64,000 nucleotides of DNA from Lentilactobacillus parabuchneri DSM 5707 = NBRC 107865 (GCF_001435315.1 NZ_AZGK01000004.1:124001-188000), one strand, 5' to 3'. Counted from the first letter of the stretch, positions 46,229-55,177 are shown. Program-made: numbers and translations. The notes: generated by a model not told the origin, from the sequence alone.

Positions 46229-46299
46229 TCTAAACATTCCTTTCACACATCATTTAATCTCTCTTAAAAAGTACTAAGTTTATCACAACTCTATTTATA

Positions 46300-47874
46300 C
46301 TACTCTTCGTGGGCTGCTTCAAACTTTGCCTGCAATTTTTTGTTGGTCTTATGGATATCCCAAATCATCCAGGCCAATAGTGCCAGCACAAGGAAAATAA
46401 CAACGTATGAAAGATTGTCAGCCATTGCAACCTGCCCCTTTGACGCATTGTCGCCTAAGAAGGCTTCAAACTGTCCAGGCAGTCCCTTCATGTTCAGGAA
46501 AGTTAACGCAATAACTGAAATCCAGCCAAGAATCTTGATAATCCATGAGTTCTTGAAGCGGTCATGCATTTCAATCTTATTATCCGTGAACATCAATAAC
46601 GGCAACATTGAAAATGGCAAGGCAAATGCCAGGAACACCTGAGAATTATTCATCAATGTATTCAAAGCCTCATGCTGCTGGATTGGCGATTCTTTGCCAG
46701 TCATGGCCACACAAATCAAAACGGGCACAACTGAAATTAAACGGGTCACCAATCGACGCATCCAAAGCGGCATGTGCATATGAATAAAGCCTTCCATAAT
46801 GACTTGACCAGTTAACGTCCCAGTAATAGTGGAATTTTGACCTGAAGCTAACAATGCAACGGCGAACAAAATGGAAAGGATTCCTGATTTCGCCACCGCA
46901 ATCAAAACCCCGTTGCTTAACGTTGATGGGTCTGATAGTGCTTGGAATAAGCCGAAGAACGAGGGATCCTTGACGGTGCCACTCTTAAATACTGCAACTC
47001 CCATGATCAAAAGTAAGGAGTTGACCAAAAACGCCATTGATAATTGAATGTTTGAATCCCATGTTGAGAAACGCACCGTTCGAGCAACGTCTTCTTCATC
47101 GCTATGATCCACTTTTCGCGTTTGAGAAACGGCAGAGTGGAGATACAGGTTATGAGGCATCACAGTCGCACCAATAATCCCCAGTGCACCAGTCAAAGGT
47201 GTTTGGCCACCAATATGGGGTGACGAAGAGAATGTTTCACCGTTTGGCACCAAGCCTTTGAAGACGCCGAGCCAATCAGGATGGGATAAAGCGACTTCGT
47301 AGGCGAACACGACGAAAATAACAAGGATCAAGCACACCACGATCGCTTCAATCTTTCGAAATCCAATCTTGGTTAACAGCAATAATAGCAATACATCAAA
47401 TACAGTAATGAAAACTGAAATAACTAGTGGAATATGGAATAGTAAATATAAAGCAATTGCGGCCCCAATAACTTCCGCAATATCAGTCGCCATAATGGCC
47501 AACTCGGTTAGAATCCATAAAACATACCCAAGGGCACGGCTAGTTCTGGCCCGGATGGCCTGGGCCAAGTCCATTTGCGTCACAATGCCCAGTTTAGCTG
47601 CCATATATTGAAGCAACATGGCAATTAAACTCGACATTAAGATAACGGACATCAATAGGTATTCAAAATTTTGTCCACCGGTAATCGAAGTCGACCAGTT
47701 ACCGGGATCCATATACCCCACGGCCACTAACGCACCGGGCCCTGAATATCCAAATAACGTTCTCCAAAAACCTTTTCCCTTTGGAACAACAACTGTTCCG
47801 TTAATTTCTTCCAACGAAGGACCATTCGCGTAGTGAATCAAATGTTCCTTTTTTGGCTTTTTTTCGTCTGACAT
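46300..47874 (-). CDS. mntH: Nramp-family Mn2+/Fe2+:proton symporter
   Basis: The start at 47874 ([12 protein letters not shown]) follows GAGGAGG. The 524-residue protein has about 11-12 helices and the Nramp metal-site motifs: DPGNW in TM1 ([11 protein letters not shown]) and MPHNLYLHS in TM6, plus [19 protein letters not shown]. It imports manganese, essential in lactobacilli that use Mn2+ against superoxide. A DtxR/MntR-like palindrome lies just upstream of its promoter. A Usp gene follows. Confidence 0.93.
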   Translation of the reverse strand: MSDEKKPKKEHLIHYANGPSLEEINGTVVVPKGKGFWRTLFGYSGPGALVAVGYMDPGNWSTSITGGQNFEYLLMSVILMSSLIAMLLQYMAAKLGIVTQMDLAQAIRARTSRALGYVLWILTELAIMATDIAEVIGAAIALYLLFHIPLVISVFITVFDVLLLLLLTKIGFRKIEAIVVCLILVIFVVFAYEVALSHPDWLGVFKGLVPNGETFSSSPHIGGQTPLTGALGIIGATVMPHNLYLHSAVSQTRKVDHSDEEDVARTVRFSTWDSNIQLSMAFLVNSLLLIMGVAVFKSGTVKDPSFFGLFQALSDPSTLSNGVLIAVAKSGILSILFAVALLASGQNSTITGTLTGQVIMEGFIHMHMPLWMRRLVTRLISVVPVLICVAMTGKESPIQQHEALNTLMNNSQVFLAFALPFSMLPLLMFTDNKIEMHDRFKNSWIIKILGWISVIALTFLNMKGLPGQFEAFLGDNASKGQVAMADNLSYVVIFLVLALLAWMIWDIHKTNKKLQAKFEAAHEE

Positions 47875-47906
47875 CGCAGTACCTCCTCTATGTTTGTACA
47901 ATTCTA

Positions 47907-47955
47907 ATATTAGCATAGTTTAAATCAATGTAAATCTTTAATTAGGGTCGCCTAA
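47907..47955 (-). promoter_or_regulatory. mntH promoter with MntR/DtxR-like operator
   Basis: On the minus strand TTTACA (-35) and TAATAT (-10) are spaced by 16 bp. Seven bases upstream is TTAGG-N4-CCTAA (47942-47955) within a longer AAAGTTAGG..CCTAATTAAAG context, the pattern of DtxR/MntR-family metal-responsive operators. Manganese-dependent control is inferred. Confidence 0.65.
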
Positions 47956-48050
47956 CTTTGATTTAATAAGTAAGAGAAATCCTTTTTTGGTATATCAAGA
48001 ATGAAAGCGGTTAGCAGTTTCCGAAATTATTTTGAATTTTATTTGGAATC

Positions 48051-48518
48051 TTACTGGCGGATTTTGTTGATTGCGGCTAAAAAGGATGCGATTGTTTCCA
48101 ACTCACCTTTAGAATAACCGGCCGCTAATTTTTCAAGCTTAACGGCCTCAACTTGATGATACTCATGGTGAAGTTGATTGACTTTCTCACCAGCCGTCGT
48201 TAACTGAACAAAGGTATCTTTCTTATTGTTTGGCTGGTGAAATTTGGACACTAATCCTTTAGTAGTCAGCTTGCTGAGGACCTTTGAAACCGCCCCCTGT
48301 GTCAATGGCACTGAATCGACAATCTCCGCGATTTTAGCACTGCCGTCTTGTGGCACCGCACTTAAGACGTGAAGGTCATTGATGGTGATTCCCATTCTGG
48401 TATTGACGTCACCCAAGTCGGTTTCTCGAATTTTTTCCAAAATCGTGGCGTCGACATCATGGCTCCGAAACGTCTCCAATTCAGCTGCAATTGTTTCAAT
48501 AGCAATTTTCTTTTTCAT
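48051..48518 (-). CDS. MarR family transcriptional regulator
   Basis: The 155-residue protein has a MarR winged helix (about residues 40-110): ITINDLHVLSAVP, LTQGAVSKVLSKLTTKGLVSKFHQ and a KKDTFVQLT wing. It is divergent from a flavodoxin-fold oxidoreductase gene, and two copies of a perfect palindrome lie in the 114-bp intergenic region. Control of that oxidoreductase, perhaps in response to quinones or electrophiles, is inferred. Confidence 0.86.
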   Translation of the reverse strand: MKKKIAIETIAAELETFRSHDVDATILEKIRETDLGDVNTRMGITINDLHVLSAVPQDGSAKIAEIVDSVPLTQGAVSKVLSKLTTKGLVSKFHQPNNKKDTFVQLTTAGEKVNQLHHEYHQVEAVKLEKLAAGYSKGELETIASFLAAINKIRQ

Positions 48519-48523
48519 TTTAA

Positions 48524-48589
48524 ATTCCTCGGAATATATATTGACTTTAGATTTAATTTGATTATAATTATTATATTCCTTGGAATATA
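48524..48589. promoter_or_regulatory. Twin MarR-type operators around the oxidoreductase promoter
   Basis: ATTCC-TC-GGAAT (48524-48535) and TATATTCCTTGGAATATA (48572-48589) are copies of one palindrome centred 51 bp apart. Between them lies a near-consensus plus-strand promoter TTGACT (48541-48546), 16 bp, TATAAT (48563-48568). The operators bracket the promoter and the first also adjoins the marR start. Confidence 0.78.
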
Positions 48590-48632
48590 AAATTAAAAGC
48601 AGTTACATCAATCAAATTTAAAAGAGGTTTTT

Positions 48633-49226
48633 ATGAACTATATTATTGTATTTGATCATCCCTATACCCTGAGTTCCAGTCAAAACGTTCCCCATCGACG
48701 CAGCTACAGTGCGGCCGTTGCACAACATACTATTGATTATTTGAAGAAAGCCGGTCACAGCGTTGATGTGATCGACTTACATCAGGACAATTTCGATCCA
48801 GTCATGCATGCGGCCGACTTAGCGGCATGGCGAACCAAAGCGTCATTGAATCCTCAAGTCGACGATTATTTTGACCGCTTGAAATCAGCCGATGAAATCA
48901 TCTTTGTTTTCCCTTTGTGGTGGGAAGTCATGCCGGCAATGACGAAAGGCTTTATCGATAAGGTTTTCAGCAAGAACCGCATTGTCTCAAAGCACCCCAA
49001 AGTCATCTTGCCAAAACAGCCGACCATCCAAATATTGACGGTTGGTGGAACCCCTACCCTACTTTATCGAGTGGTATACGGAAATCCCGTGATGAAAGCA
49101 CTTGGTCGGGGTACATTTAAAAAGATCGGGCTGAAAAAGGTCCGCTGGCATCATTTCAACCCGGAAGATGAAACAGTCAGTAAGCGTCAACGAGATTTAG
49201 AGCACATTGAAAAGTACTTAAAATAA
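48633..49226 (+). CDS. NAD(P)H-dependent flavin oxidoreductase (MdaB/YwrO type)
   Basis: The 197-residue protein has a flavodoxin-like fold: YIIVFDHPYTLSSSQNVPHRRSYSAAV at the FMN/FAD loop and IIFVFPLWWEVMPAMTKGFIDKVF, the hallmark of NQO1/MdaB-like quinone reductases. It would reduce quinones or related electrophiles with NAD(P)H in the cytosol. It is divergent from a MarR gene and flanked by twin operators. AAGAGG lies upstream of the ATG. Confidence 0.86.
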   Translation: MNYIIVFDHPYTLSSSQNVPHRRSYSAAVAQHTIDYLKKAGHSVDVIDLHQDNFDPVMHAADLAAWRTKASLNPQVDDYFDRLKSADEIIFVFPLWWEVMPAMTKGFIDKVFSKNRIVSKHPKVILPKQPTIQILTVGGTPTLLYRVVYGNPVMKALGRGTFKKIGLKKVRWHHFNPEDETVSKRQRDLEHIEKYLK

Positions 49227-49277
49227 GTGGCTTTCAGTTCATGAGGCTTATAATGGTGCTATCAGGGGGAATTTCGC

Positions 49278-50057
49278 ATGACAATCACGCTTAAAAAGTT
49301 GTGGCTGGCGTTGGGCGTTGGCTTGGTTGCACTCACCGCCAGTTGCGCATCGTCTGCCAAGACACCCAATCTCGGCACCCACATCAAACTGACAAGGACC
49401 GCCAATACCCGCGACCTTGGCGGCATCAAAACAAAAAATGGGCTGCATATCCGACAAGGACGACTATTCAGATCAGATGCTTTGACCAACCTCACGCACC
49501 ACGATCGATTGGACCTCCAAAAAAAACACGATGTTAAAGCCGTAATTGATTTCCGCTCAAAACCGGAAATCAAGCAGCGACCGGATAGTCGAATTTCTGG
49601 TGCCCGTTTGCATCAGCTCAATATCTTAAGCAATTTGTCGTCGGGCCGCAACCGCATGCCGCAATATTATCGCCAACTTGTCACGGATAAACAAGATATT
49701 CGGGCATATCGATCCATGTTCAAAATTCTGCTCCAACAAAAACAAGGGGCTGTTTTGTACCACTGCACCTATGGCAAAGATCGGACCGGTATCGCGACAA
49801 TGTTGATACTGAGCAGTTTGGGCGTCCCCAAAACCACCATCATGAAGAACTACTTGGCGTCCAACCGTTATTTATCCGCGTCAAAGCTCCCGCAATACAA
49901 AAAAGGCCACTGGACCCCCGTCCGGTCTGCCTACCTTAACGCAGCGTATTCAGCGATTGACCAACGATCAGGTTCGATGAAACAGTACCTAAATTCCGAA
50001 ATGCACCTTTCAACTACCGACATTCAAAAGCTCCGAACACGCTACCTAACCAAATAA
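49278..50057 (+). CDS. Exported tyrosine/dual-specificity phosphatase
   Basis: The 259-residue protein starts after AGGGGG. Residues 1-24 are a signal sequence with a possible lipobox (LTASC, Cys23), not ideal at -3. The catalytic loop HCTYGKDRTG (Cys163, Arg169) fits the CX5R motif of Y_phosphatase3 enzymes, and TANTRDLGGI, GRLFRSDAL and VIDFRS are typical upstream segments. This family dephosphorylates phosphotyrosine, and some members phosphoinositides; in Gram-positives it may be surface-exposed. The gene is monocistronic. Confidence 0.85.
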   Translation: MTITLKKLWLALGVGLVALTASCASSAKTPNLGTHIKLTRTANTRDLGGIKTKNGLHIRQGRLFRSDALTNLTHHDRLDLQKKHDVKAVIDFRSKPEIKQRPDSRISGARLHQLNILSNLSSGRNRMPQYYRQLVTDKQDIRAYRSMFKILLQQKQGAVLYHCTYGKDRTGIATMLILSSLGVPKTTIMKNYLASNRYLSASKLPQYKKGHWTPVRSAYLNAAYSAIDQRSGSMKQYLNSEMHLSTTDIQKLRTRYLTK

Positions 50058-50104
50058 AGCACTCAGACCACCATCTCAAATGAGATGATTGTCCGAGTGC
50101 TTTA
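50057..50104. terminator. Bidirectional terminator
   Basis: AAAGCACTC-GAC pairs with GTC-GAGTGCTTT and inner CATCTC with GAGATG; T-rich on the plus side. It overlaps the ends of the two convergent genes. Confidence 0.88.
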
Positions 50105-50962
50105 TTTTTGGCTATTTTGCTCGATTTGGTCAATTTGTTTGATGAGATTTTGGTTCTTGTTGAAGCGGGCAAAGGCAGCCGCGTCATTCAAAAGTTCCTG
50201 AACGTGTTCGGAGTATCCGTGGCTGGCCTGTTCGTTTAAGGCTAAATGATACTGAGCACGGGCGACGTAAAAGGTGACGTGCCGTTGTGAACTCAGATTA
50301 ATCAGCGACTGAAGCAACATGTTGCTGATGTCCAATTCATTTTGTGCGCCATAGAAATTCCCAGTGTAAAACAGCATCGTGAGTGACTTCCAAACCGAAT
50401 CGACATCGGTGTTGGAAATCGTCTTCAAACGTTCCGGCATTTTTGAAAAATAGAATTCTGCTTTATCAAAGTTGCCGGCCTGCTGGTAGGAAATCCCCAT
50501 GCCCACGTATGCCAGTGGTGAATAAACGGTGCTGTGCTCCTCATCATAGCCGTTCAAAATCTGATCAAAACAAAAGATGGCTTCGTCAACGTCTTCTCGG
50601 CTCAATGCCAATGCATACCCCTTGATGAACAAATATTCCATTTTTATCTGCTTATCGTCAATTTGATCAATTTGAATGCTGGTCAAAATTTTTAATGCTT
50701 CGTCATACTCTGTCGTAATCAGGTCAAATTCCGCGTGCCGCAATTCGTCCCTGACTTCGGAATCGTTATCCGACTCACTGGGGAAAATGTCGCTCAGTGA
50801 AAGACCCAGCCGCTGGCAGAGCTGCGTCAAAATCTTAGTCGAAATCATCTTGCCGTTATTTTCAAACTTACTAATGGTGGCTTGCGTACAGATTCCCTTA
50901 GCCAATTCGCTTTGGGAATAACCAAGCTCTTTTCTGCGATTAATAAACCTTTGAATGTCCAT
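50102..50962 (-). CDS. HTH-TPR regulator (Rgg/MutR-like XRE family)
   Basis: The 286-residue protein has an N-terminal XRE helix-turn-helix (residues 7-60: RRKELGYSQSELAKGICTQATISKFE) and a long helical TPR-like region to the C-terminus, including GYDEEHSTVYSPLAYVGMGISYQQAGNFDKAEFYFSKMP. This is the Rgg/PlcR-like layout that often binds peptides. It is divergent from the acyl-CoA dehydrogenase/ETF operon. I found no obvious small hydrophobic signal-peptide ORF in the 178-bp intergenic region. Regulation of the divergent operon is inferred. Confidence 0.82.
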   Translation of the reverse strand: MDIQRFINRRKELGYSQSELAKGICTQATISKFENNGKMISTKILTQLCQRLGLSLSDIFPSESDNDSEVRDELRHAEFDLITTEYDEALKILTSIQIDQIDDKQIKMEYLFIKGYALALSREDVDEAIFCFDQILNGYDEEHSTVYSPLAYVGMGISYQQAGNFDKAEFYFSKMPERLKTISNTDVDSVWKSLTMLFYTGNFYGAQNELDISNMLLQSLINLSSQRHVTFYVARAQYHLALNEQASHGYSEHVQELLNDAAAFARFNKNQNLIKQIDQIEQNSQK

Positions 50963-51066
50963 TTTCCCACTGCCTCCTGGTTATCCCCGAAATTATTTAT
51001 GACCTAATATTATCATACTATATAAGCTTACATCAACCATCACGTCATTTTATATACGATATTATA

Positions 51067-51104
51067 TTGACTTTTGGAATAACGGGCTATATAATTTTGG
51101 AATA
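51067..51104 (+). promoter_or_regulatory. Promoter of the acyl-CoA dehydrogenase-ETF operon with direct repeats
   Basis: TTGACT (51067-51072), 17 bp, TATAAT (51090-51095) is a near-consensus promoter. TTTTGGAATA occurs twice (51072-51081 and 51095-51104), 23 bp apart, on either side of the spacer and -10; these may bind the divergent HTH-TPR regulator. Confidence 0.75.
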
Positions 51105-51140
51105 TAAAGGATTGTGAACGCATGCACAGGAGGACTCAAT

Positions 51141-52259
51141 ATGTCGATAACATTAGATCAAAACAAAATGCTGATTCAAATGATCAAGGAATTTACTGCC
51201 AACGAATTAGCCCCACTTGATATGGAAATTGACCAACGTGGTGACTACACGGACGGCTTGTTCCAGAAGGTCGTAGACACCGGCTTGCTGGGAATGACCC
51301 TTCCCCGGGAGTTTGGCGGTGCCGGCTTTGACTACGTTGCCACAGCCCAGGCACTTGAACATATGGCTGCCGGAAACGCCAGTATGGCTGTTACCTTGGA
51401 AGGTCATTTCAAAACGATCGAACAGTTTATCAAGTATGGGAATAAAGCACTTAATGATGCCTACCTCCCCAGTGCAACAAAACGGATTTTTGCTTTTTCG
51501 ATGACCGAACCGTCTGGAGGCTCCAACCCCAAAGGAATCTCAACCCGGGCCATCAAGCAGGGTGATAACTGGGTCATCACTGGCGACAAGATTATGATTA
51601 CCAATGGTGGTCTTGCTGAAGTCTACTGCGTTCTTTCGAAGACTGAAGATGACCAGTTGGCCGTCTTCGTGGTGGACAAGGATATGCCCGGATTTAAATT
51701 CGGCAAACGAGAAGATTTCATTGGCTTAAAAGGCGTGCCAGTCGGCGAAGTCGTCCTGAATCACGTGGTCGTTCCCGAGAGCCATTTGTTAGGCGTTGTC
51801 GGTCAAGGCTTGGAGATCGGTGATAACGCCCATGCAGACGCGCGAATTCTGATGGGTGCCGTACTTGCCGGCATCATGGATCATGAGTTGGCCACGGCTG
51901 TCAGCTATTCAAAAGAACGAAAAGCCATGGATACGCCCCTCTACCAACTTCAAGTCACCCAGGAGAAAATCGCCGATATCGCCATCGCCAGAGAAAATAC
52001 CCGGGCATTATATCAAAAAGGCGCCACAAATAAAGTAGCCAACCAACCGTATGATGAAATCGCCGCAATGGCCAAGTCATATGGGAGCCGATCGGCTGTT
52101 TTATCTGGAGACAAAGCGCTTCAAATTCTGGGCGGTTATGGCTACAGTCACGAATACCCGGTTGAACACCTCATCCGAGATGCCAGAGCCATGGAGCTCG
52201 CTGAAGGAACTATTGAAAAAATGAACGTTGAAATCACCAATGCAGAAATTGCCAAGTAA
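51141..52259 (+). CDS. Acyl-CoA dehydrogenase family protein
   Basis: The start at 51141 (MSITLDQNKM) follows AGGAGG; 372 residues, normal for the family. Signature segments are FSMTEPSGGSN (FAD contact), the middle beta domain with DKIMITNGGLAEVY, and C-terminal LQILGGYGYSHEYPVEHLIRDARAMELAEGTIE, which includes the usual catalytic-Glu region. It would oxidise an acyl-CoA, passing electrons to the EtfBA pair encoded next. Complete beta-oxidation is not expected in lactobacilli, so the substrate and direction are open. It is the first of three genes; etfB follows 12 bp downstream. Confidence 0.88.
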   Translation: MSITLDQNKMLIQMIKEFTANELAPLDMEIDQRGDYTDGLFQKVVDTGLLGMTLPREFGGAGFDYVATAQALEHMAAGNASMAVTLEGHFKTIEQFIKYGNKALNDAYLPSATKRIFAFSMTEPSGGSNPKGISTRAIKQGDNWVITGDKIMITNGGLAEVYCVLSKTEDDQLAVFVVDKDMPGFKFGKREDFIGLKGVPVGEVVLNHVVVPESHLLGVVGQGLEIGDNAHADARILMGAVLAGIMDHELATAVSYSKERKAMDTPLYQLQVTQEKIADIAIARENTRALYQKGATNKVANQPYDEIAAMAKSYGSRSAVLSGDKALQILGGYGYSHEYPVEHLIRDARAMELAEGTIEKMNVEITNAEIAK

Positions 52260-52271
52260 GGAGTGGACTTC

Positions 52272-53045
52272 ATGAAAATCGTTGTCGGCATTAAACAAGT
52301 TCCAGAAACAGATTCAGTCAAAATTGACCCCAAGACAAACAACCTGGTCCGATCAGGAATCCAGGGAATAATTAATCCATTTGATAAAAATGCAATAGAA
52401 GCCGCCCTTCAGCTTCGTGATCAAGCGGGTGGCGAGGTGATTCTCCTCAGTATGGGGCCCGACAGCTACACGACGTCACTTCGAGATGGAATGGCAATGG
52501 GCGCAGACCGTGCAATTTTGGTGAGCTCACGGGCGTTTGGTGGTGCCGATACGTTGGCAACGGGTTATACCCTGGCCAAAGCAATCGAGGCCATCAAAGA
52601 CGTTGATTTGGTGTTATTTGGTCGTCAATCCGTGGACGCAGATACCGGCCAGGTGGGACCGATTGTTGCCGAATTTCTTGATTTCCCACAAGTTACTTTT
52701 GCCGAAACGTTGAGCTTAGAATCTGCCAACACCTTGGTTGTCGAACGACAGCTGGATTCGGCCGTTCAAGATATTAAGCTGACCCTACCAGCGGTCGTGA
52801 CCGTTCGCAAAGAACTGAATACCCCGCGTTACGAAACCCCGTCAAATATCAAAGAAAGCTTCGATAAGCCAATCACCACCTGGACTGAAAAGGATTTAGA
52901 CCTTGATCCGTCAATGATTGGCCAAGCCGGTTCACCCACCAAGGTCACCAAGGTTTATGCGCCAACCAAAGAAGTAAAGAAAACAACTGTCTTACCAGAT
53001 GACCCAACCCAAGCTGTTTCAGAACTGCTTGGCAGCTTGGATTGA
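52272..53045 (+). CDS. etfB: Electron transfer flavoprotein, beta subunit
   Basis: The start at 52272 (MKIVVGIKQVPETD) has TAAGGAG upstream; 257 residues. It shows the family motifs NPFDKNAIEAAL, LLSMGPDSYTTSLRDGMAMGADRAILV and VLFGRQSVDADTGQVGP (AMP or FAD site). It should pair with EtfA to accept electrons from the acyl-CoA dehydrogenase. The gap to etfA is 11 bp. Confidence 0.92.
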   Translation: MKIVVGIKQVPETDSVKIDPKTNNLVRSGIQGIINPFDKNAIEAALQLRDQAGGEVILLSMGPDSYTTSLRDGMAMGADRAILVSSRAFGGADTLATGYTLAKAIEAIKDVDLVLFGRQSVDADTGQVGPIVAEFLDFPQVTFAETLSLESANTLVVERQLDSAVQDIKLTLPAVVTVRKELNTPRYETPSNIKESFDKPITTWTEKDLDLDPSMIGQAGSPTKVTKVYAPTKEVKKTTVLPDDPTQAVSELLGSLD

Positions 53046-53056
53046 GAGGAGTCAAC

Positions 53057-54025
53057 ATGATGAATAACAATGAAATTTGGGTATATATCGAAACAAGCGG
53101 CTCCAGAATTGAGCCAACCAGCCTTCAGCTGATTACCAAAGCAAAGCAGATTGCTGACGGTCGTAAAGTCGTTGCCGTCGTTCCGGAAACCACTGCAGTA
53201 ACCGTTGAAACAACGCTTAAACAATACGGTCCTGACCGGATTGAAACGTTGATAGCCGATCAATTCGCAACCGCAACCGATGAAGAAATCGCTGACGCAC
53301 TCTTCCAAGTGATCAATCACAACCGACCAGACAGCTTGCTTTTCCCAGCTACTATTTTAGGGCGATCAGTTGCACCTCGTCTGCAGGCAAAGCTTCAGAC
53401 CGGCCTGACTGGCGATTGTTTGGATATCTTCTACAAAGATGGCCAGCTGGTTCAAGTTAAGCCGACCTATGGAGATAACGTGATGTGTGATATTGTCTGC
53501 CCAGACGAACGGCCACAGATGGTTACCGTTCGACCAAACACTTTCCGGGCAAAGAAAACCAACGATACTGTCTCAGAAATCACCAAGGCTGTCTTTGACT
53601 TCCACAAGCAAGCCGATAGTCAGGTAATCGCCACCGAGCCAATCATTAACAGCTCATCTAAATTAGACGATGCCAAAGTTGTCATCGCTTTGGGTCGCGG
53701 TGCCTATAACGAAAAAAACATTGAACTGGCCAAAGACCTAGCCGCAAAACTCGGTGGCATGGTCGGCGTCTCCCGGCCATTAACCGACGAACCGGAATTC
53801 ACCCACGATGATCAAATCGGCATTGGTGGTGCCAAACTATCAGCCGACCTGTGAATCAACTTGGGGATTTCAGGAGCGGTCCAATACACCGTTGGAATTA
53901 AGAACGCCAAAAAGATTGTCTCGGTCAATATTGATAAAGATGCCCCAATTTTTGAAGAATCGGACTTCGCCTACGTTGGTGATGTAACGGACTTTTTGAC
54001 TGCATTTGCAAAGCAGGTCAGGTAG
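53057..54025 (+). pseudogene. etfA: Electron transfer flavoprotein, alpha subunit, interrupted by in-frame TGA
   Basis: From ATG 53057 (AGAGGAG upstream) the frame encodes 265 residues of EtfA and meets TGA at 53852-53854. The same frame then continues for 56 codons to TAG at 54023-54025, encoding INLGISGAVQYTVGIKNAKK and a matching C-terminus (DAPIFEESDFAYVGDV). This is the conserved FAD-binding end of EtfA, where relatives usually read LYIxxGISGAxQ. The TGA thus replaces the residue before Ile. Without readthrough the protein lacks most of the FAD site. It is either a recent nonsense mutation or recoding; the intact flanking reading frame argues for a very recent change or sequencing error. 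Confidence 0.85.
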
Positions 54026-54322
54026 CATTATCCTGATTTAGTAATTTAATAAAATCCGAATTGACTACCAAAAAATCGCTCAGCGGTGAAAGAACCGGAA
54101 TTGTTCTTTCACCGCTGAGCGATTGTTATACGCGCTTTATCCTAATTATCTGGAAAGTTTTAAAATGACTACTTCGCCGTACCTATTCATCATTTGTCAG
54201 TATAGAAAAAACTTACCGGTAACTAGATCCGTTTCTAATAGGACCAAATAAAATTAGCGATCCCACGATCCTGTTCTCTAACTCAAATCGACCATTACAA
54301 ATTTAATGCCATTTTGCTAGAG
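54026..54322. other. Intergenic stretch after etfA
   Basis: Apart from the strong hairpin at 54074-54124, I see no coding or regulatory signal that can be supported. Confidence 0.5.
54074..54124. terminator. Terminator after the ETF operon
   Basis: AATCGCTCAGCGGTGAAAGAAC is exactly complementary to 54104-54124 around a 7-nt loop, giving a stem of over 20 bp. The T run is better on the minus strand (TTTTTT) than on the plus strand. Confidence 0.88.
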
Positions 54323-55177
54323 TTATTTTGCAGTAGCTAAATACAATAACGTACCATTATTCTGACTATCATCTAGCTGATAGGATGGATATGGGCTAGT
54401 GAAGTACGACTTAGGACTGTCTTGTGCGCCGTCCCATGACGCAATGCCAATATTATAATTCTTCATGCTTTCACGCTTAGAAGGTGTATAGCCATTCGCA
54501 TTTAAAATGGTTTCAATATAATTAATTCTAGGACTGATCGGTTTGCCCGCCGTTTTACTTAAATACCACATGCTATCGTCACCAACTTGAGTTGATCCGG
54601 CCGGCTTCAAATCATTCAAATAAATATAATTAGTGTAATTTGGTGCTAACGTTGGTTTAGCGTTAATACTCGTTGCTGCAGCTTTCGATAAATCGAGTTT
54701 AAGCTGTGAGTTGGGAAAGAGTTTCAAAATGGCTCTAGTTAATCTTTGCGAACGATCAGTTTGAACATAATTAATAAAAGCTGATTCAGATGTAAAACTA
54801 GCAGGTGATTTCGCCAGTAAGCGGGTGAGATAGCCACTCCAAACCCACCCTTTAACCTTAAGATTGGAGCTAGCGCCAACGTAATAGTACACAGCTCGTT
54901 TACCCGTGTAGTTTTTAACTTTGGCGTAGAAAACATACCAGTTAGAGTTAGGGTAATTCTTAAGATTATGAAGCTTCTTAGTGTGGCGATAATCCCACAA
55001 ATAAGCTGAGTGTGAAACTGATTTAGCTTTATAAGGGACCGCCCCAACTTGTGCCTTATGATAATCGAATGAATAGTTGGCTGGAACAGCGCTGGCTTGA
55101 GCTTTATTATCCGAAATAACTGTGAAGCCAAAAATTGTTGCTAACAGAATTATGAGCGTTAACTTGAGTCGGTTCAT
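54323..55177 (-). CDS. Secreted protein with SH3-like domain (paralogue 1)
   Basis: The 284-residue protein has a signal peptide (residues 1-29, cleavage near AQASA-VP). An N-terminal domain (about 30-120) contains VPYKAKSVSHSAYLWDYRHTKKLHNLKNYP and YYYVGASSNLKVKGWVWSGYL, the same pattern as the two following secreted proteins. The C-terminal half (about 120-284) shares LTRAILKLFPNSQLKLDLSK and KRESMKNYNIGIASWDG with the protein at 55999. No anchor or catalytic motif is seen. The function is unknown; it is likely released or loosely wall-bound. Confidence 0.72.
   Translation of the reverse strand: MNRLKLTLIILLATIFGFTVISDNKAQASAVPANYSFDYHKAQVGAVPYKAKSVSHSAYLWDYRHTKKLHNLKNYPNSNWYVFYAKVKNYTGKRAVYYYVGASSNLKVKGWVWSGYLTRLLAKSPASFTSESAFINYVQTDRSQRLTRAILKLFPNSQLKLDLSKAAATSINAKPTLAPNYTNYIYLNDLKPAGSTQVGDDSMWYLSKTAGKPISPRINYIETILNANGYTPSKRESMKNYNIGIASWDGAQDSPKSYFTSPYPSYQLDDSQNNGTLLYLATAK

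Noticed and set aside
50963-51140. Small signal-peptide gene for the HTH-TPR regulator
   Set aside because: No short ORF with a ribosome binding site and hydrophobic product was found on either strand.
53852-53854. Selenocysteine or programmed recoding at the etfA TGA
   Set aside because: No selenocysteine machinery is seen, EtfA has no known need for Sec at this place, and no convincing SECIS hairpin follows; nonsense mutation or error is simpler, though readthrough is not excluded.
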